Part shown: positions 50,238 to 58,711 of the stretch, one piece after another | Numbering within the stretch: the first letter of the stretch is position 1 | Layout of the letters: every line of letters starts with the position of its first letter | Source of the DNA: Chloracidobacterium sp. | GTDB taxonomy: Bacteria; Acidobacteriota; Blastocatellia; Pyrinomonadales; Pyrinomonadaceae | NCBI GenBank assembly: GCA_016711345.1 | Contig: JADJTD010000001.1 | Location: 992,001-1,056,000 of the forward strand | DNA: 64,000 bases | Reading direction: 5' to 3' | The notes under the pieces: model-generated | The model's database searches: none | What the model saw: the letters and a program-made list of their open reading frames with translations, nothing else | What the model was told of the DNA's origin: nothing | Made by a program: the position numbers and the translations under genes

Positions 50238-52913
50238 CTAAGCTTCCAATTTTTCGATGGAAACCGCCGTAACCTTAAACTCCGGAGCTTGTGTGAAGCG
50301 ATCTCGCGTCGGCCCCGTCGCGTAATTCAGAAACACCGCCGGGTCGTGAAACGAAGCAAAAAGCTCCCCGGATTTGACCTTGTCCGTAATCTCGACAGGT
50401 AAAACCGCCTCGCCGTAATTACTCCTGAGCCGCACAATCTCGCCGTCTGCAATCGACAGCCTCGTAGAATCGGACTTTGAGACCATAAGAAGATCGGTCG
50501 GCCGCAATTCACGGTTCGGCGTCCGCATCGTCATCGTACCTGCATTAAATTGCTCAAGCACCCGTCCCGTGGTCAGCAGGAACGGAAATTCGTGTGTAAC
50601 GGTTTCCTTCGTAGGCCGATATTTGATCCGTCTCAAACCAGCGGTTACGCCGTTTGAAAAAGATGTTTCGTGCAAAATTTCTGTTCCGGAATGATCAACG
50701 TCTGGACAAGGCCATTGGATTCCGCCATGCTCGATGCGGTCATAGGTTATGCCAAATCCCGGCGGCCACACCGCTCGCACCTCATTCCAAACATCTTCGG
50801 CTGTGACAAATTCAAAATCTTTTTCGTACCCCATCGCCGCCGCCAAGTCGCAAATGATCCGCAGGTCCGAACGCGCATTTCCACGCGGCTCAACCGCCGC
50901 TCGAATACGTTGCACCCTGCGTTCGCCGTTCATAAACGTCCCGTCTTTTTCGAACGACGTGGTCGCCGGGAAAAATACATGTCCAAATCGTTTCGCCGTT
51001 TCATTCATAAAGAAATCCTGAATGATGACGAGGTCCATATTTGCAAATGCCTTTGCGGTCTCGTGAGCGTTAGCGTTTGAAAGGAATACGTCGTATCCGA
51101 TCGTCCACAGAGCCTTAAGTTTGCCGTCGCGGGCGGCATCTATCATCTGAAGCTGGTTTAGGCCCGCAGCTGTGGGAATCGCGGTTTTCCAAACACTTTC
51201 GAACAATTCCCGGCCTGCTTCGACCGTGACGGAGCCCGTCAAGATACCTGGATCACAGCCCATATGGGCAGAGCCCTGCACATTGTTCTGCCCGCGGAGC
51301 GGATTGACGCCCGCACCCGGTTTGCCGATATTGCCGGTCAGGAGAGCAAGATTAACGATCGTCATCACGCCCTCTGTTCCCTGCAGATGCTCGGTCATAC
51401 CCAAACCGTGCATCGCCATCGATGGTTTGTCGCCGGCGTAAATACGCGCAGCTTTTCGGATCAATTCGGCATCGACGCCGCATTTTTCTGAAACGGCTTC
51501 AGGTGAATATTCGGCAACAAATGCCTTAAACTCTTCGAACTCGTCAACCCGCGTACGGATAAATTCAGCATCCGTCAGCCCCTCGTCAATGATCGCCTGG
51601 GCCAATGCGTTAAACATCAAAATGTTCGTGCCCGGCCGCAATTGCAGATGGACGTCGGCGTATTTTGTAAGCTCGGTTTTTCGCGGATCAATGACTATCA
51701 GCTTTGTACCGTTCTTGATCACGGCCTGTTTGATGCGGGCTCCGGGAATCGGGTGATTTTCGCTTGGGTTGGCGCCGCATAGGATTATCGTCTTCGCCTT
51801 TTCGATGTCATGAAATGAATTTGTCATCGCGCCGGTGCCGATCATCATCTTCATCGCCGCTGCCGAAGGTGTGTGACAAACGCGGGCGCAACAATCGACG
51901 TTATTTGTGCCAAGAACGACGCGAGTGAACTTTTGAGCAAGATAATTTTCTTCGTTCGTCGCCCGCGCCGAACCGAGGACCGCTATGCTCTCTTTCCCAA
52001 ATTCGTTATCGATCGCTTTCAGTTTATCGGCTGTATATTGAATTGCTTCTTCCCACGAAACTACCCGCCAAACACTGCCCTCACGGATCATAGGCTCCGT
52101 CACCCGGTCTTCCGCATCTACAAAATCAAAGGCGTAACGACCTTTGACGCAAAGGTGGCCGTAATTTACGGGAGCGTCCATCACTGGTTTTACCTGGACA
52201 ATGCGATCCTCGCGGGTGCCGACATTCATCTCACAGCCCGTGCCGCAATAAGGGCACGTCGTTCGCGTCCACTCGGTTGCGATCCCGCGTTCAATTACCG
52301 TCTTATCTTCCAACGCACCGGTCGGACAAGCATCTGAACACGCTCCGCAGGAAACGCATGTGCTGTCGGCGAACGTCCCGAACGAGTCTGGCATGATCTG
52401 CGACTCTTCACCACGGCCGATCACATGCCAGACAAACTGCCCCTGCACATCGGCGCATATCCGCACGCACGCATAGCAGTTGATGCACCGTGACATATCA
52501 ACGTGAATATATGTATGCGAGTCGTCGGCAGTGATACTGTGGGTATCAGAGAAGTCGCTCGCGGTCAGGCCGTAGTCAGTCGCAAGTTTGTGAAAAGGTT
52601 TGTCGGGATATTTCAGGAATGAGTCAGCAGGATAACTGCGGGCAAGCATTCGCAAGTTCCACTGTCGAGCAGATTCTGTCCGCTCACCGTGGGTCGTAAT
52701 TTCCATCCCGTCGGCAAGGGCCGTCGTACAAGAAACTGCCTCGTGAGCCCGGCCTTTTATCTCGACCATGCACATTCGACATGCACCAACTGGGTCAAGC
52801 CGGTCATCATTACAAAGCGTCGGAACCTTGACCCCTAAGGTGCGGGCCGCCTCCAGAACCGAAATCCCATCGGCAAACTCTTGTTCAATCTCATTTATCT
52901 TTGCACGGATCAT
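50238..52913 (-). CDS. Molybdenum/tungsten formate dehydrogenase, catalytic subunit
   Basis: An 891-residue oxidoreductase. An N-terminal 2Fe-2S domain (TLCNDDRLDPVGACRMCMVE) is followed by a region where NuoG/FdhA proteins usually carry a His-Cys3 4Fe-4S cluster. Here the ligands are missing (YPADSFLKYPDKPFHKLA). Two 4Fe-4S clusters follow (CINCYACVRIC, CVSCGACSDACPTGALE), then the molybdopterin Fe4S4 segment (TCPYCGTGCEMNV) and the bis-MGD domains. The metal ligand is Cys rather than Sec, in CARVCHTPSAAAMK. It should oxidise formate to CO2. It sits between kynureninase and kynurenine monooxygenase in the same operon, where the formamidase releases formate. No NADH-binding or membrane subunit is adjacent. 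Confidence 0.88.
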   Translation of the reverse strand: MIRAKINEIEQEFADGISVLEAARTLGVKVPTLCNDDRLDPVGACRMCMVEIKGRAHEAVSCTTALADGMEITTHGERTESARQWNLRMLARSYPADSFLKYPDKPFHKLATDYGLTASDFSDTHSITADDSHTYIHVDMSRCINCYACVRICADVQGQFVWHVIGRGEESQIMPDSFGTFADSTCVSCGACSDACPTGALEDKTVIERGIATEWTRTTCPYCGTGCEMNVGTREDRIVQVKPVMDAPVNYGHLCVKGRYAFDFVDAEDRVTEPMIREGSVWRVVSWEEAIQYTADKLKAIDNEFGKESIAVLGSARATNEENYLAQKFTRVVLGTNNVDCCARVCHTPSAAAMKMMIGTGAMTNSFHDIEKAKTIILCGANPSENHPIPGARIKQAVIKNGTKLIVIDPRKTELTKYADVHLQLRPGTNILMFNALAQAIIDEGLTDAEFIRTRVDEFEEFKAFVAEYSPEAVSEKCGVDAELIRKAARIYAGDKPSMAMHGLGMTEHLQGTEGVMTIVNLALLTGNIGKPGAGVNPLRGQNNVQGSAHMGCDPGILTGSVTVEAGRELFESVWKTAIPTAAGLNQLQMIDAARDGKLKALWTIGYDVFLSNANAHETAKAFANMDLVIIQDFFMNETAKRFGHVFFPATTSFEKDGTFMNGERRVQRIRAAVEPRGNARSDLRIICDLAAAMGYEKDFEFVTAEDVWNEVRAVWPPGFGITYDRIEHGGIQWPCPDVDHSGTEILHETSFSNGVTAGLRRIKYRPTKETVTHEFPFLLTTGRVLEQFNAGTMTMRTPNRELRPTDLLMVSKSDSTRLSIADGEIVRLRSNYGEAVLPVEITDKVKSGELFASFHDPAVFLNYATGPTRDRFTQAPEFKVTAVSIEKLEA

Positions 52914-52955
52914 GTTAACTCCATCTTCGCCCGCCCTAAATGTCGTGTCACAATG

Positions 52956-54227
52956 TTATCGCAATACGTCCCTCAAAATTTCAGCAAACCGAACGACATC
53001 CTCAAAACTATTATACAGCGGCACGGGAGCAACGCGTATAACATCAGGCTCGCGCCAGTCGGCAAATACACCTTTTGATGTCAGCCGGGCGTGCAAAGAT
53101 CTTTCGCCGCCGCGAACACGGATCGATAACTGACAACCGCGTTGGTTCGGATCGCGAGGCGTAATAACTGAAATTCGCTCGTCACCGATGTTATCTATTA
53201 GCGATTCGAGATAGCCCGTCAATTTGCGTGACTTTTCGGTCAATGCGGACATGCCTGCTTCTTCAAAAATCTCCAACGACGCACGAAGCGCCGTCATTTG
53301 CAAAATTGGTGGATTTGATAACTGCCAGCCTTCCGCACCGGCAAGCGGGTTAAATTCCGGCCCCATAAGAAAGCGCGATTCCTTATGATGTCCCCACCAG
53401 CCGGCAAATCTTGGAAGGTCAAATGATGTCGCGTGCCGTTCGTGAACAAAAGCTCCTCCGACAGAGCCTGGGCCTCCGTTCAGATATTTGTACGAGCACC
53501 AGCACGCAAAATCTACATTCCAATCATGCAATTTCAGTTCGAGATTTCCAGCCGCGTGCGCCAGATCAAACCCGACAATCGCACCAACTTTGTGTCCAGC
53601 CTGTGTGATCGCCTTCATATCAAACGCCTGGCCAGTGTAGTAATTTACACCGCCGAGCATTACGAGTGCGATCGACGAACCTTCGCGGTTGATCGTTTCG
53701 ATGATGTCTTCTGTGCGAAGAATCGATTCACCCTCGCGCGGCTCTAACTCGATCAATACATTTGATGGATCAAATCCGTGAAAGAGAATTTGAGATTCTA
53801 CGGCATACTGATCGGATGGAAACGCACCTTTCTCAATGACGATCTTACACCATTCAGCCGTCGGCCTGTAAAACGAGACCATTAACAGATGCAGATTTAC
53901 CGTCAGCGAATTCATCACCACGGTCTCAAGCGGCTTTGCCCCGACGATTGCCGCCATTTGCTCCGTCAAGAACTCGTGATACGGAAGCCACGGATGTTTC
54001 GCCTCCAAATGGCCATCAACAGCGAGCCGGGCCCAGTCATCAAGCTCCTGATCGACGTATTCCCTAACTTTTTTCGGCATCAACCCGAGCGAATTGCCCG
54101 TAAAATAGATCGGCTCGGCACCATCTTTTACCTCCGGAAAATGAAAGCGTTCGCGATAACTGCAAAGCGGATCGCTTTCATCCAATGCCTCGGCATTATC
54201 AAATATTAAGGCTTGCTCATTCATCAT
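52956..54227 (-). CDS. kynU: Kynureninase
   Basis: A 423-residue PLP enzyme that cleaves 3-hydroxykynurenine or kynurenine to (3-hydroxy)anthranilate plus alanine. It has YFTGNSLGLMPKKVREYV near the N-terminus, VVMNSLTVNLHLLMVSFY, the PLP aspartate in VGFDLAHAAGNLEL, and the PLP-lysine segment CWCSYKYLNGGPGSVGGAF. The C-terminus has GGERSLHARLTSKGVFADWR. Its start codon overlaps the vapC stop by 11 bp, which implies translational coupling. Formate dehydrogenase follows after 42 bp. Confidence 0.95.
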   Translation of the reverse strand: MMNEQALIFDNAEALDESDPLCSYRERFHFPEVKDGAEPIYFTGNSLGLMPKKVREYVDQELDDWARLAVDGHLEAKHPWLPYHEFLTEQMAAIVGAKPLETVVMNSLTVNLHLLMVSFYRPTAEWCKIVIEKGAFPSDQYAVESQILFHGFDPSNVLIELEPREGESILRTEDIIETINREGSSIALVMLGGVNYYTGQAFDMKAITQAGHKVGAIVGFDLAHAAGNLELKLHDWNVDFACWCSYKYLNGGPGSVGGAFVHERHATSFDLPRFAGWWGHHKESRFLMGPEFNPLAGAEGWQLSNPPILQMTALRASLEIFEEAGMSALTEKSRKLTGYLESLIDNIGDERISVITPRDPNQRGCQLSIRVRGGERSLHARLTSKGVFADWREPDVIRVAPVPLYNSFEDVVRFAEILRDVLR

Positions 54228-54627
54228 CTTCGTCCAACCACAGTGCTATCACATCAACATCATATTTCTCTAGGATCGGATCAGCAGTCATCAGTCGCAA
54301 ACCGTTTGCCCGGGCCTGTGCCACAAGCAATCTATCAAATGGATCCCTATGATGAAGCGGCAAATCGCCAACAGAGCACGCGTCCCGAATGGAGATCGCG
54401 AGTTGAGTTAAACCGGCGGCCGCAACAGTTTCTCGCACTAATTCATATGGGGCCAAGGGCAAATCAAGTCGCCCCTTGGACCATTTGATGGCGATTTCCC
54501 AAGCACTTGCTGCCGAAAAGAAAATGGGAATTTCTGGATCTTCTAACAACTCACGAGCTCCGCGCCCAAGTTGTCCATCGACTCCAGCCGCCCAAAGGAA
54601 CACATGAGTATCTATCAAAATGCTCAC
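54217..54627 (-). CDS. VapC-like PIN-domain toxin
   Basis: A 136-residue PIN-domain ribonuclease. Acidic active-site candidates are Asp6 in ILIDTHVFLWAAG, Glu in SAASAWEIAIKWSKG, Asp in LPLHHRDPFDRLLVAQA and Asp in LRLMTADPIL. This type (often annotated PIN_Sll0205-like) cleaves RNA and is neutralised by a Phd/YefM-like antitoxin, encoded directly upstream with an ATGA overlap. It overlaps kynU downstream by 11 bp. The module is therefore embedded in a catabolic operon rather than standing free. Confidence 0.9.
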   Translation of the reverse strand: MSILIDTHVFLWAAGVDGQLGRGARELLEDPEIPIFFSAASAWEIAIKWSKGRLDLPLAPYELVRETVAAAGLTQLAISIRDACSVGDLPLHHRDPFDRLLVAQARANGLRLMTADPILEKYDVDVIALWLDEDDE

Positions 54628-54842
54628 ATGTATTCCTCAAACTCTGGAAGAGGATCATCGAAGTCATCATGGATCTTGATCTGGCCCTTCCACATTCCGA
54701 TCCACTCCCGTTTTTTCTTCTGCACAGGAGAAAGCTTAACAACTTCCACTCCATTTCGAGTAATCACGACCTCTTCGCCTTCAAGAGCTTTGTTTATCAT
54801 CTGGCTGAGCTTGGATTTTGCTTCGTAAACACTGACTTTCAT
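54624..54842 (-). CDS. Phd/YefM/VapB-like antitoxin
   Basis: A 72-residue antitoxin. The N-terminal DNA-binding Phd fold is recognisable from MKVSVYEAKSKLSQMINKAL and GEEVVITRNGVEVVKLSP. The acidic C-terminus (IHDDFDDPLPEFEEYM) should wrap the toxin. It is paired with the VapC-like toxin by an ATGA overlap. A sigma-70-like promoter overlapped by a perfect 12-bp palindrome lies just upstream and is the expected autoregulatory operator. Confidence 0.9.
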   Translation of the reverse strand: MKVSVYEAKSKLSQMINKALEGEEVVITRNGVEVVKLSPVQKKKREWIGMWKGQIKIHDDFDDPLPEFEEYM

Positions 54843-54848
54843 ACTTTT

Positions 54849-54878
54849 ATCATAATGCTAGTCAGACTAGCTAGTCAA
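54849..54878 (-). promoter_or_regulatory. Promoter and operator of the VapBC module
   Basis: On the minus strand, TTGACT (-35, 54873-54878) and TATGAT (-10, 54849-54854) are 18 bp apart. A perfect palindrome GACTAGCTAGTC (54865-54876) covers the -35 side, with a further GCTAGTC half-site beside it. It begins 1 bp after the ACMSD stop codon. Confidence 0.7.
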
Positions 54879-54879
54879 G

Positions 54880-55887
54880 TCATATAAATTTTGATTTATC
54901 AAGATTTAGCCAGTCTAAAGCCGCTCCGTGCAGCAACGTTGCCTTTATTTCCTCGTCATAATTGCTTGATTCGATCATTTTACCGGGTTCAAGCTCGCCC
55001 AATGGAAAAGGATAGTCGCTGCCAAGCATAACCTGACCAGAACCGACAAGATCCAACAGATAGTCGAGTTGGGCGGGGTCGTGAACAAGCGAATCAAAAT
55101 ACATTCTGTCCAAATATTTGCGCGGGCTATACCGATTGTCCGTAAAAAGGTCGGGCCTGACATTAAAGCCGTGATCTACGCGGCCAATGGTCGCCGGAAA
55201 CGCGCCGCCGCCGTGAGCAAAGCAGATCCGCAAATTTGGCAATCGCTCAAGGACACCTGAAAAGATCAGCGAACAAATAGCACGCGAAACTTCGGCAGGC
55301 ATACCGACGAGCCACGGAAGCCAGTATTTCTGCATATCCTTTTCGCCCATCATATCCCACGGATGTACAAAGATCGCCATTCCAAGCTCTTCGCAAGCCT
55401 CAAAAAACTCGAAAAATTGTGGTTCGCCGAGATTTAACTGATTTACATTTGTCCCGATCTGCAAACCCGCGAGGCCTATTTCTTTGCAGCGTTCAAGCTC
55501 CTCGATCGCAAGATCAGCGTCCTGCATCGGCACTGTCCCAAGGCCGATAAAACGTAGTGGAAATTCACTGACGATCTCGGCTATGTGTTCATTAAGAAAA
55601 CGGGCGATCTCGGCTCCATTTTGCGGCTTTGCCCAGTAGCTGAACATTACCGGCACAGTCGAAAGCACCTGAACATTTACATCGGTCGCATCACATTCTT
55701 CAATCCTTTTTTCCGCACTCCAGCAGTTTTCTTCAACGTCACGAAACGATACACCGTCATCACGAACCATCCGTGCGCAACAAGGCTGGTAATGGTCAAG
55801 GGTAATAAACCCGCCGTAGCCAAATTTTTCCTTCCAACGCGGAATATCGCGAGGCAGGATATGGGTGTGAACGTCGATCTTTAGCAT
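54880..55887 (-). CDS. 2-amino-3-carboxymuconate-6-semialdehyde decarboxylase (ACMSD)
   Basis: A 335-residue amidohydrolase-fold decarboxylase. Metal-binding HTH is in LKIDVHTHILPRDIPRW. Other marks are FVHPWDMMG, FAHGGGAFPATIGRVDHGF (metal His) and VMLGSDYPFPLGELEPG (metal Asp). It removes CO2 from the ring-opened product of 3-hydroxyanthranilate and so diverts flux away from quinolinate towards 2-aminomuconate. It is the first gene of the minus-strand kynurenine operon, separated from kynU by the VapBC module. Confidence 0.92.
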   Translation of the reverse strand: MLKIDVHTHILPRDIPRWKEKFGYGGFITLDHYQPCCARMVRDDGVSFRDVEENCWSAEKRIEECDATDVNVQVLSTVPVMFSYWAKPQNGAEIARFLNEHIAEIVSEFPLRFIGLGTVPMQDADLAIEELERCKEIGLAGLQIGTNVNQLNLGEPQFFEFFEACEELGMAIFVHPWDMMGEKDMQKYWLPWLVGMPAEVSRAICSLIFSGVLERLPNLRICFAHGGGAFPATIGRVDHGFNVRPDLFTDNRYSPRKYLDRMYFDSLVHDPAQLDYLLDLVGSGQVMLGSDYPFPLGELEPGKMIESSNYDEEIKATLLHGAALDWLNLDKSKFI

Positions 55888-56001
55888 AAGCGTCTTTCAA
55901 ATATTGTAGAACAGACGAGCGGCGTTCACACCTTCTACGATTCAAATCAATGTCTAACGGAAAACGAATATTTTCGCGGTAACTTTACGCGAGAATGGGT
56001 T

Positions 56002-56889
56002 TCATAGTCTGATCGGCGTCAAAATATATCCCTTTTTGCGAAGCAGATTGACCACGCCGTTCTTGCCGCCCAGATGTCCGCCGCCGACGGCTATGAACGA
56101 CGACTTTAGGGCAATATTTTTCTCGATGACCGGTATCCAGCTTATATTTCGATTATCGAGCATTATAGCCTGCGAATACCCCGTCTCCTTAAACTCGCTC
56201 TCAACCACGACATAAAGTTGATCGGAGTTTTGTGATAGATAGGCTGCGGATAGTTTCTTAAATTGGGCAATAGTCTTCGCCGGATCGGCGGCGGCCTCTT
56301 TCATTTCTTGAATTTGTTGCTCAATCGGAATCGAATCAACCGCAGCCATCTGTGCCTCCATGCTTTCAAGTCCGATGATCGGCAGCTTTTTTGCGACTGC
56401 GGTCTCGGCAAGAAACTTGTCATAGATTACGGGTGGCTGACAGCCGAGGATTTTGGGGCTGCTTATAGAGGCTGTGGTCGCAAATATCGGCTTGTAGGTA
56501 TTTAGAAGGTCAAACGAAATTCCCATATAGGTCTTAAAGTACGCGTCGATCTTCGCGTATTCCTCTGTGGTCAGATAGTCCTTCATTGTCTTTCCGTCAA
56601 GAAGTTTTGACGCTACAGCGGCTCTCTGCAATGCCGCCGGATCAAGAAAGTCGGTCTCAAACATAACTTGTCCCGTTTGATCGATAATGGATTTTAATTT
56701 CTCGGACGAGAACATATCCTTTTCACATACCAGGTGGATCGTTCCAAAAAGATAGGATGGCTTTTTTAGATTTTTGCCGGTTATCTTATAGAGAATGCCT
56801 GATGTCGCAGGCCGTTTCGGCGTCTGCGCATGAATGCTTGAAGCAGCCAGAAATGTAAAGATGAATACCAGCGATATTATTTTTTTCAT
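56002..56889 (-). CDS. TraB/GumN-family secreted protein
   Basis: A 295-residue exported protein. A signal peptide (IISLVFIFTFLAASSIHAQ) is followed by the TraB/GumN signature GILYKITGKNLKKPSYLFGT and TIH, SLSxxE-like LPIIGLESMEAQ, and the C-terminal FIAVGGGHLGGKNGVVNLLR. The conserved GxxH and His/Glu pattern suggests a Tiki-like metallopeptidase fold, but bacterial function is not established. A GGAG site six bases before the ATG at 56889 decides the start over a TTG at 56901. It stands alone. Confidence 0.88.
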   Translation of the reverse strand: MKKIISLVFIFTFLAASSIHAQTPKRPATSGILYKITGKNLKKPSYLFGTIHLVCEKDMFSSEKLKSIIDQTGQVMFETDFLDPAALQRAAVASKLLDGKTMKDYLTTEEYAKIDAYFKTYMGISFDLLNTYKPIFATTASISSPKILGCQPPVIYDKFLAETAVAKKLPIIGLESMEAQMAAVDSIPIEQQIQEMKEAAADPAKTIAQFKKLSAAYLSQNSDQLYVVVESEFKETGYSQAIMLDNRNISWIPVIEKNIALKSSFIAVGGGHLGGKNGVVNLLRKKGYILTPIRL

Positions 56890-57013
56890 ATTATTCTCCA
56901 AAACTAATTTGATCTGATTCGGATGTCGTCCGAATCTGTCGTATTAGTATTAATCATAGGCTCAAAAATCACATTTGCAAAAAGATTGGCCGTTTGTGAT
57001 TTTTAGCTTTCCA

Positions 57014-57511
57014 ATGCTGACTAATTCTACGATGCAGCCGGAATTTGAACGGGTTATCACAGAGAATGCAGGCACGATACATAAATTGTGTCGCGTTTAT
57101 ACATTCAACCGGGACGAATATGAAGAACTGTTTCAGGAAATGCTGATACAGATTTGGCGGTCGCTCGGAAATTTTCGCGGCGAGGCAAAGCTGTCCACAT
57201 GGATTTACCGCATTTGCATCAACTGCGCATTGAGTTTCAGAGCAAAAGCAGTTCGGCACAAAAAACTCTTTGAGACTCTCGACGGAAAGAATTTTCCTAT
57301 GCCAATCAATGACACGGCTTATGACGATCGCCGCGAAAGCCTCTATGCAGCTATCCGCGAATTAATACCCGTTGACCGAGCCATCGTTAGTTTATTTCTC
57401 GACGACAAATCTTACGAGGAAACAGCCGAGATTCTTGGCATGACCAAAACTAACGTCGCAACGCGGCTGATGCGGTTGAAAAGAACTCTAATGGAGAAAT
57501 TATCAAAATGA
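57014..57511 (+). CDS. ECF-type RNA polymerase sigma factor
   Basis: A 165-residue sigma-70 protein of the extracytoplasmic-function type. Region 2 is visible in RDEYEELFQEMLIQIWRSLG and FRGEAKLSTWIYRICINCAL. Region 4 is visible in VDRAIVSLFLDDKSYEETAE and ILGMTKTNVATRLMRLKRTL. It lacks further regions. The start could also be the ATG at 57032, and neither has a clear ribosome site. Its stop overlaps the start of a small membrane protein gene (ATGA), as is usual for sigma/anti-sigma pairs. Confidence 0.9.
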   Translation: MLTNSTMQPEFERVITENAGTIHKLCRVYTFNRDEYEELFQEMLIQIWRSLGNFRGEAKLSTWIYRICINCALSFRAKAVRHKKLFETLDGKNFPMPINDTAYDDRRESLYAAIRELIPVDRAIVSLFLDDKSYEETAEILGMTKTNVATRLMRLKRTLMEKLSK

Positions 57512-58092
57512 ACGATGACGACCTAAAAGCCATTTGGCAAAACGATAAACTCTCAACAACGATCAGTTCAGCAGAACTCAAAACACTCGCGGACCAACTC
57601 CAGATAAAGCTGCGGCGGAATGCGAGGATTGACTTTTGGGTTCAAGCCATTACAACGGCCGCGTGCTTTATTCCAGTGTTCTTTTACCCGCGACTGATTT
57701 TTGCCGCTATGCTCGCACTGATTCTCGGCATTTGGTATGTCCGCAAGATACGCGGACTTTATAAAGACGGGCATTTCCTCGAACCGGACAGAGCCACGGT
57801 CAGCGAGTCTATAAATGCGGAAGTTAAGAATCTAAAAAGCTTTTTTTGGCAAACTCGCATCGCAGTCTATATTTTTGTTCCGTTGATGCTTACCGCAACA
57901 TATTATGGTATCGGGTCTTTTGATAACCCTACAGTTTCGATTGAACGCCGGGCTGTTAGCCTTGCCAAACTAATTTTAATCGCAGAAATCTCAAGTGTAA
58001 TATGCTGCGAGATCTACTTCTGGATGGCCTACAAACCCGCCGTCAAAAAATTAACAGAAGTATTACGTCAACTGAATTCTATCGATTCTTAG
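57508..58092 (+). CDS. Membrane protein, probable partner of the ECF sigma factor
   Basis: A 194-residue protein with about four hydrophobic segments (FWVQAITTAACFIPVFFY, RLIFAAMLALILGIWYV, IAVYIFVPLMLTATYYGI, KLILIAEISSVICCEIYFW). A short acidic N-terminal helix starts MNDDDLKAIWQNDKLS. No zinc-binding HxxxCxxC anti-sigma motif is seen. The ATGA overlap with the sigma gene and the cytoplasmic N-terminus suggest regulation of that factor, perhaps as an anti-sigma protein. This is inferred from position only. Confidence 0.6.
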   Translation: MNDDDLKAIWQNDKLSTTISSAELKTLADQLQIKLRRNARIDFWVQAITTAACFIPVFFYPRLIFAAMLALILGIWYVRKIRGLYKDGHFLEPDRATVSESINAEVKNLKSFFWQTRIAVYIFVPLMLTATYYGIGSFDNPTVSIERRAVSLAKLILIAEISSVICCEIYFWMAYKPAVKKLTEVLRQLNSIDS

Positions 58093-58116
58093 ACTCGCAA
58101 ATTTAAAGTTCCAGGT

Positions 58117-58632
58117 TTATTTTGGCGGTTCCATCACCACTCCGCAGGATTTACAAGTCCGCAGTTCTTCCGACGCATAAAACCTTGCAAACACGCCCTG
58201 AAACTGCGTTGTTATGTCTCCGAGCTGGAAGTACTCTTCGTAAAGTTTCGCGTTGCAATTCTCGCAGAACCAAAGCAGCCCGTCGAGTTCGCCCTCGCGG
58301 CGTTTCCGTTCGATGACGAGGCCGACTGTGTTTGCTCCGCGAACCGGATTGTGCGGAATGCGGGGCGGCAAGAGAAACATCTCTCCTTCGCGGATCGTAA
58401 TCTCGACCGGCTTCCCGTCTTCTTGAATCTGCACCGTGAGATCGCCTTCGAGCTGATAAAACAGCTCCTCGCCTTCGTCCCAATGATAGTCCTTGCGCGA
58501 ATTCGGCCCGCCGACGACCATCACAATAAAATCGTCGTCATTATAAACACACTGATTCCCCACCGGCGGTTTCAACAAATGCCGATGCTCGTCTATCCAT
58601 TGTTTGAAGTTAAAAGGTCGTCGTATAGGCAT
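58117..58632 (-). CDS. 3-hydroxyanthranilate 3,4-dioxygenase
   Basis: A 171-residue cupin dioxygenase that opens the ring of 3-hydroxyanthranilate with Fe(II) and O2. The iron ligands lie in RKDYHWDEGEELFYQLEGD (His, Glu) and LLPPRIPHNPVRGANTVGL (His). The C-terminal rubredoxin-like site has CENCNAKLYEEYF and LRTCKSCGVVMEP, two Cys pairs that are typical of the bacterial form. The ATG at 58632 (MPIRRPFNFKQW) gives the standard length. It is outside the main kynurenine operon, but its product is the substrate of ACMSD. It is divergent from the FAD oxidoreductase gene. Confidence 0.93.
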   Translation of the reverse strand: MPIRRPFNFKQWIDEHRHLLKPPVGNQCVYNDDDFIVMVVGGPNSRKDYHWDEGEELFYQLEGDLTVQIQEDGKPVEITIREGEMFLLPPRIPHNPVRGANTVGLVIERKRREGELDGLLWFCENCNAKLYEEYFQLGDITTQFQGVFARFYASEELRTCKSCGVVMEPPK

Positions 58633-58711
58633 GACAAACAAAATCCTCAATAGCCCAATTTGTTTTTCAACAGTATACAATCAAACCGGCAACAAGCGCA
58701 CCGCTAAACCT

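Noticed and set aside
50238..52913. Selenocysteine-type formate dehydrogenase
   Set aside because: There is no in-frame TGA. The ligand position reads Cys in RVCHTPS.
58604..58711. A 36-residue extension of the FAD oxidoreductase
   Set aside because: It overlaps the start region of the divergent dioxygenase gene and has no family similarity. The ATG at 58712 fits the fold.
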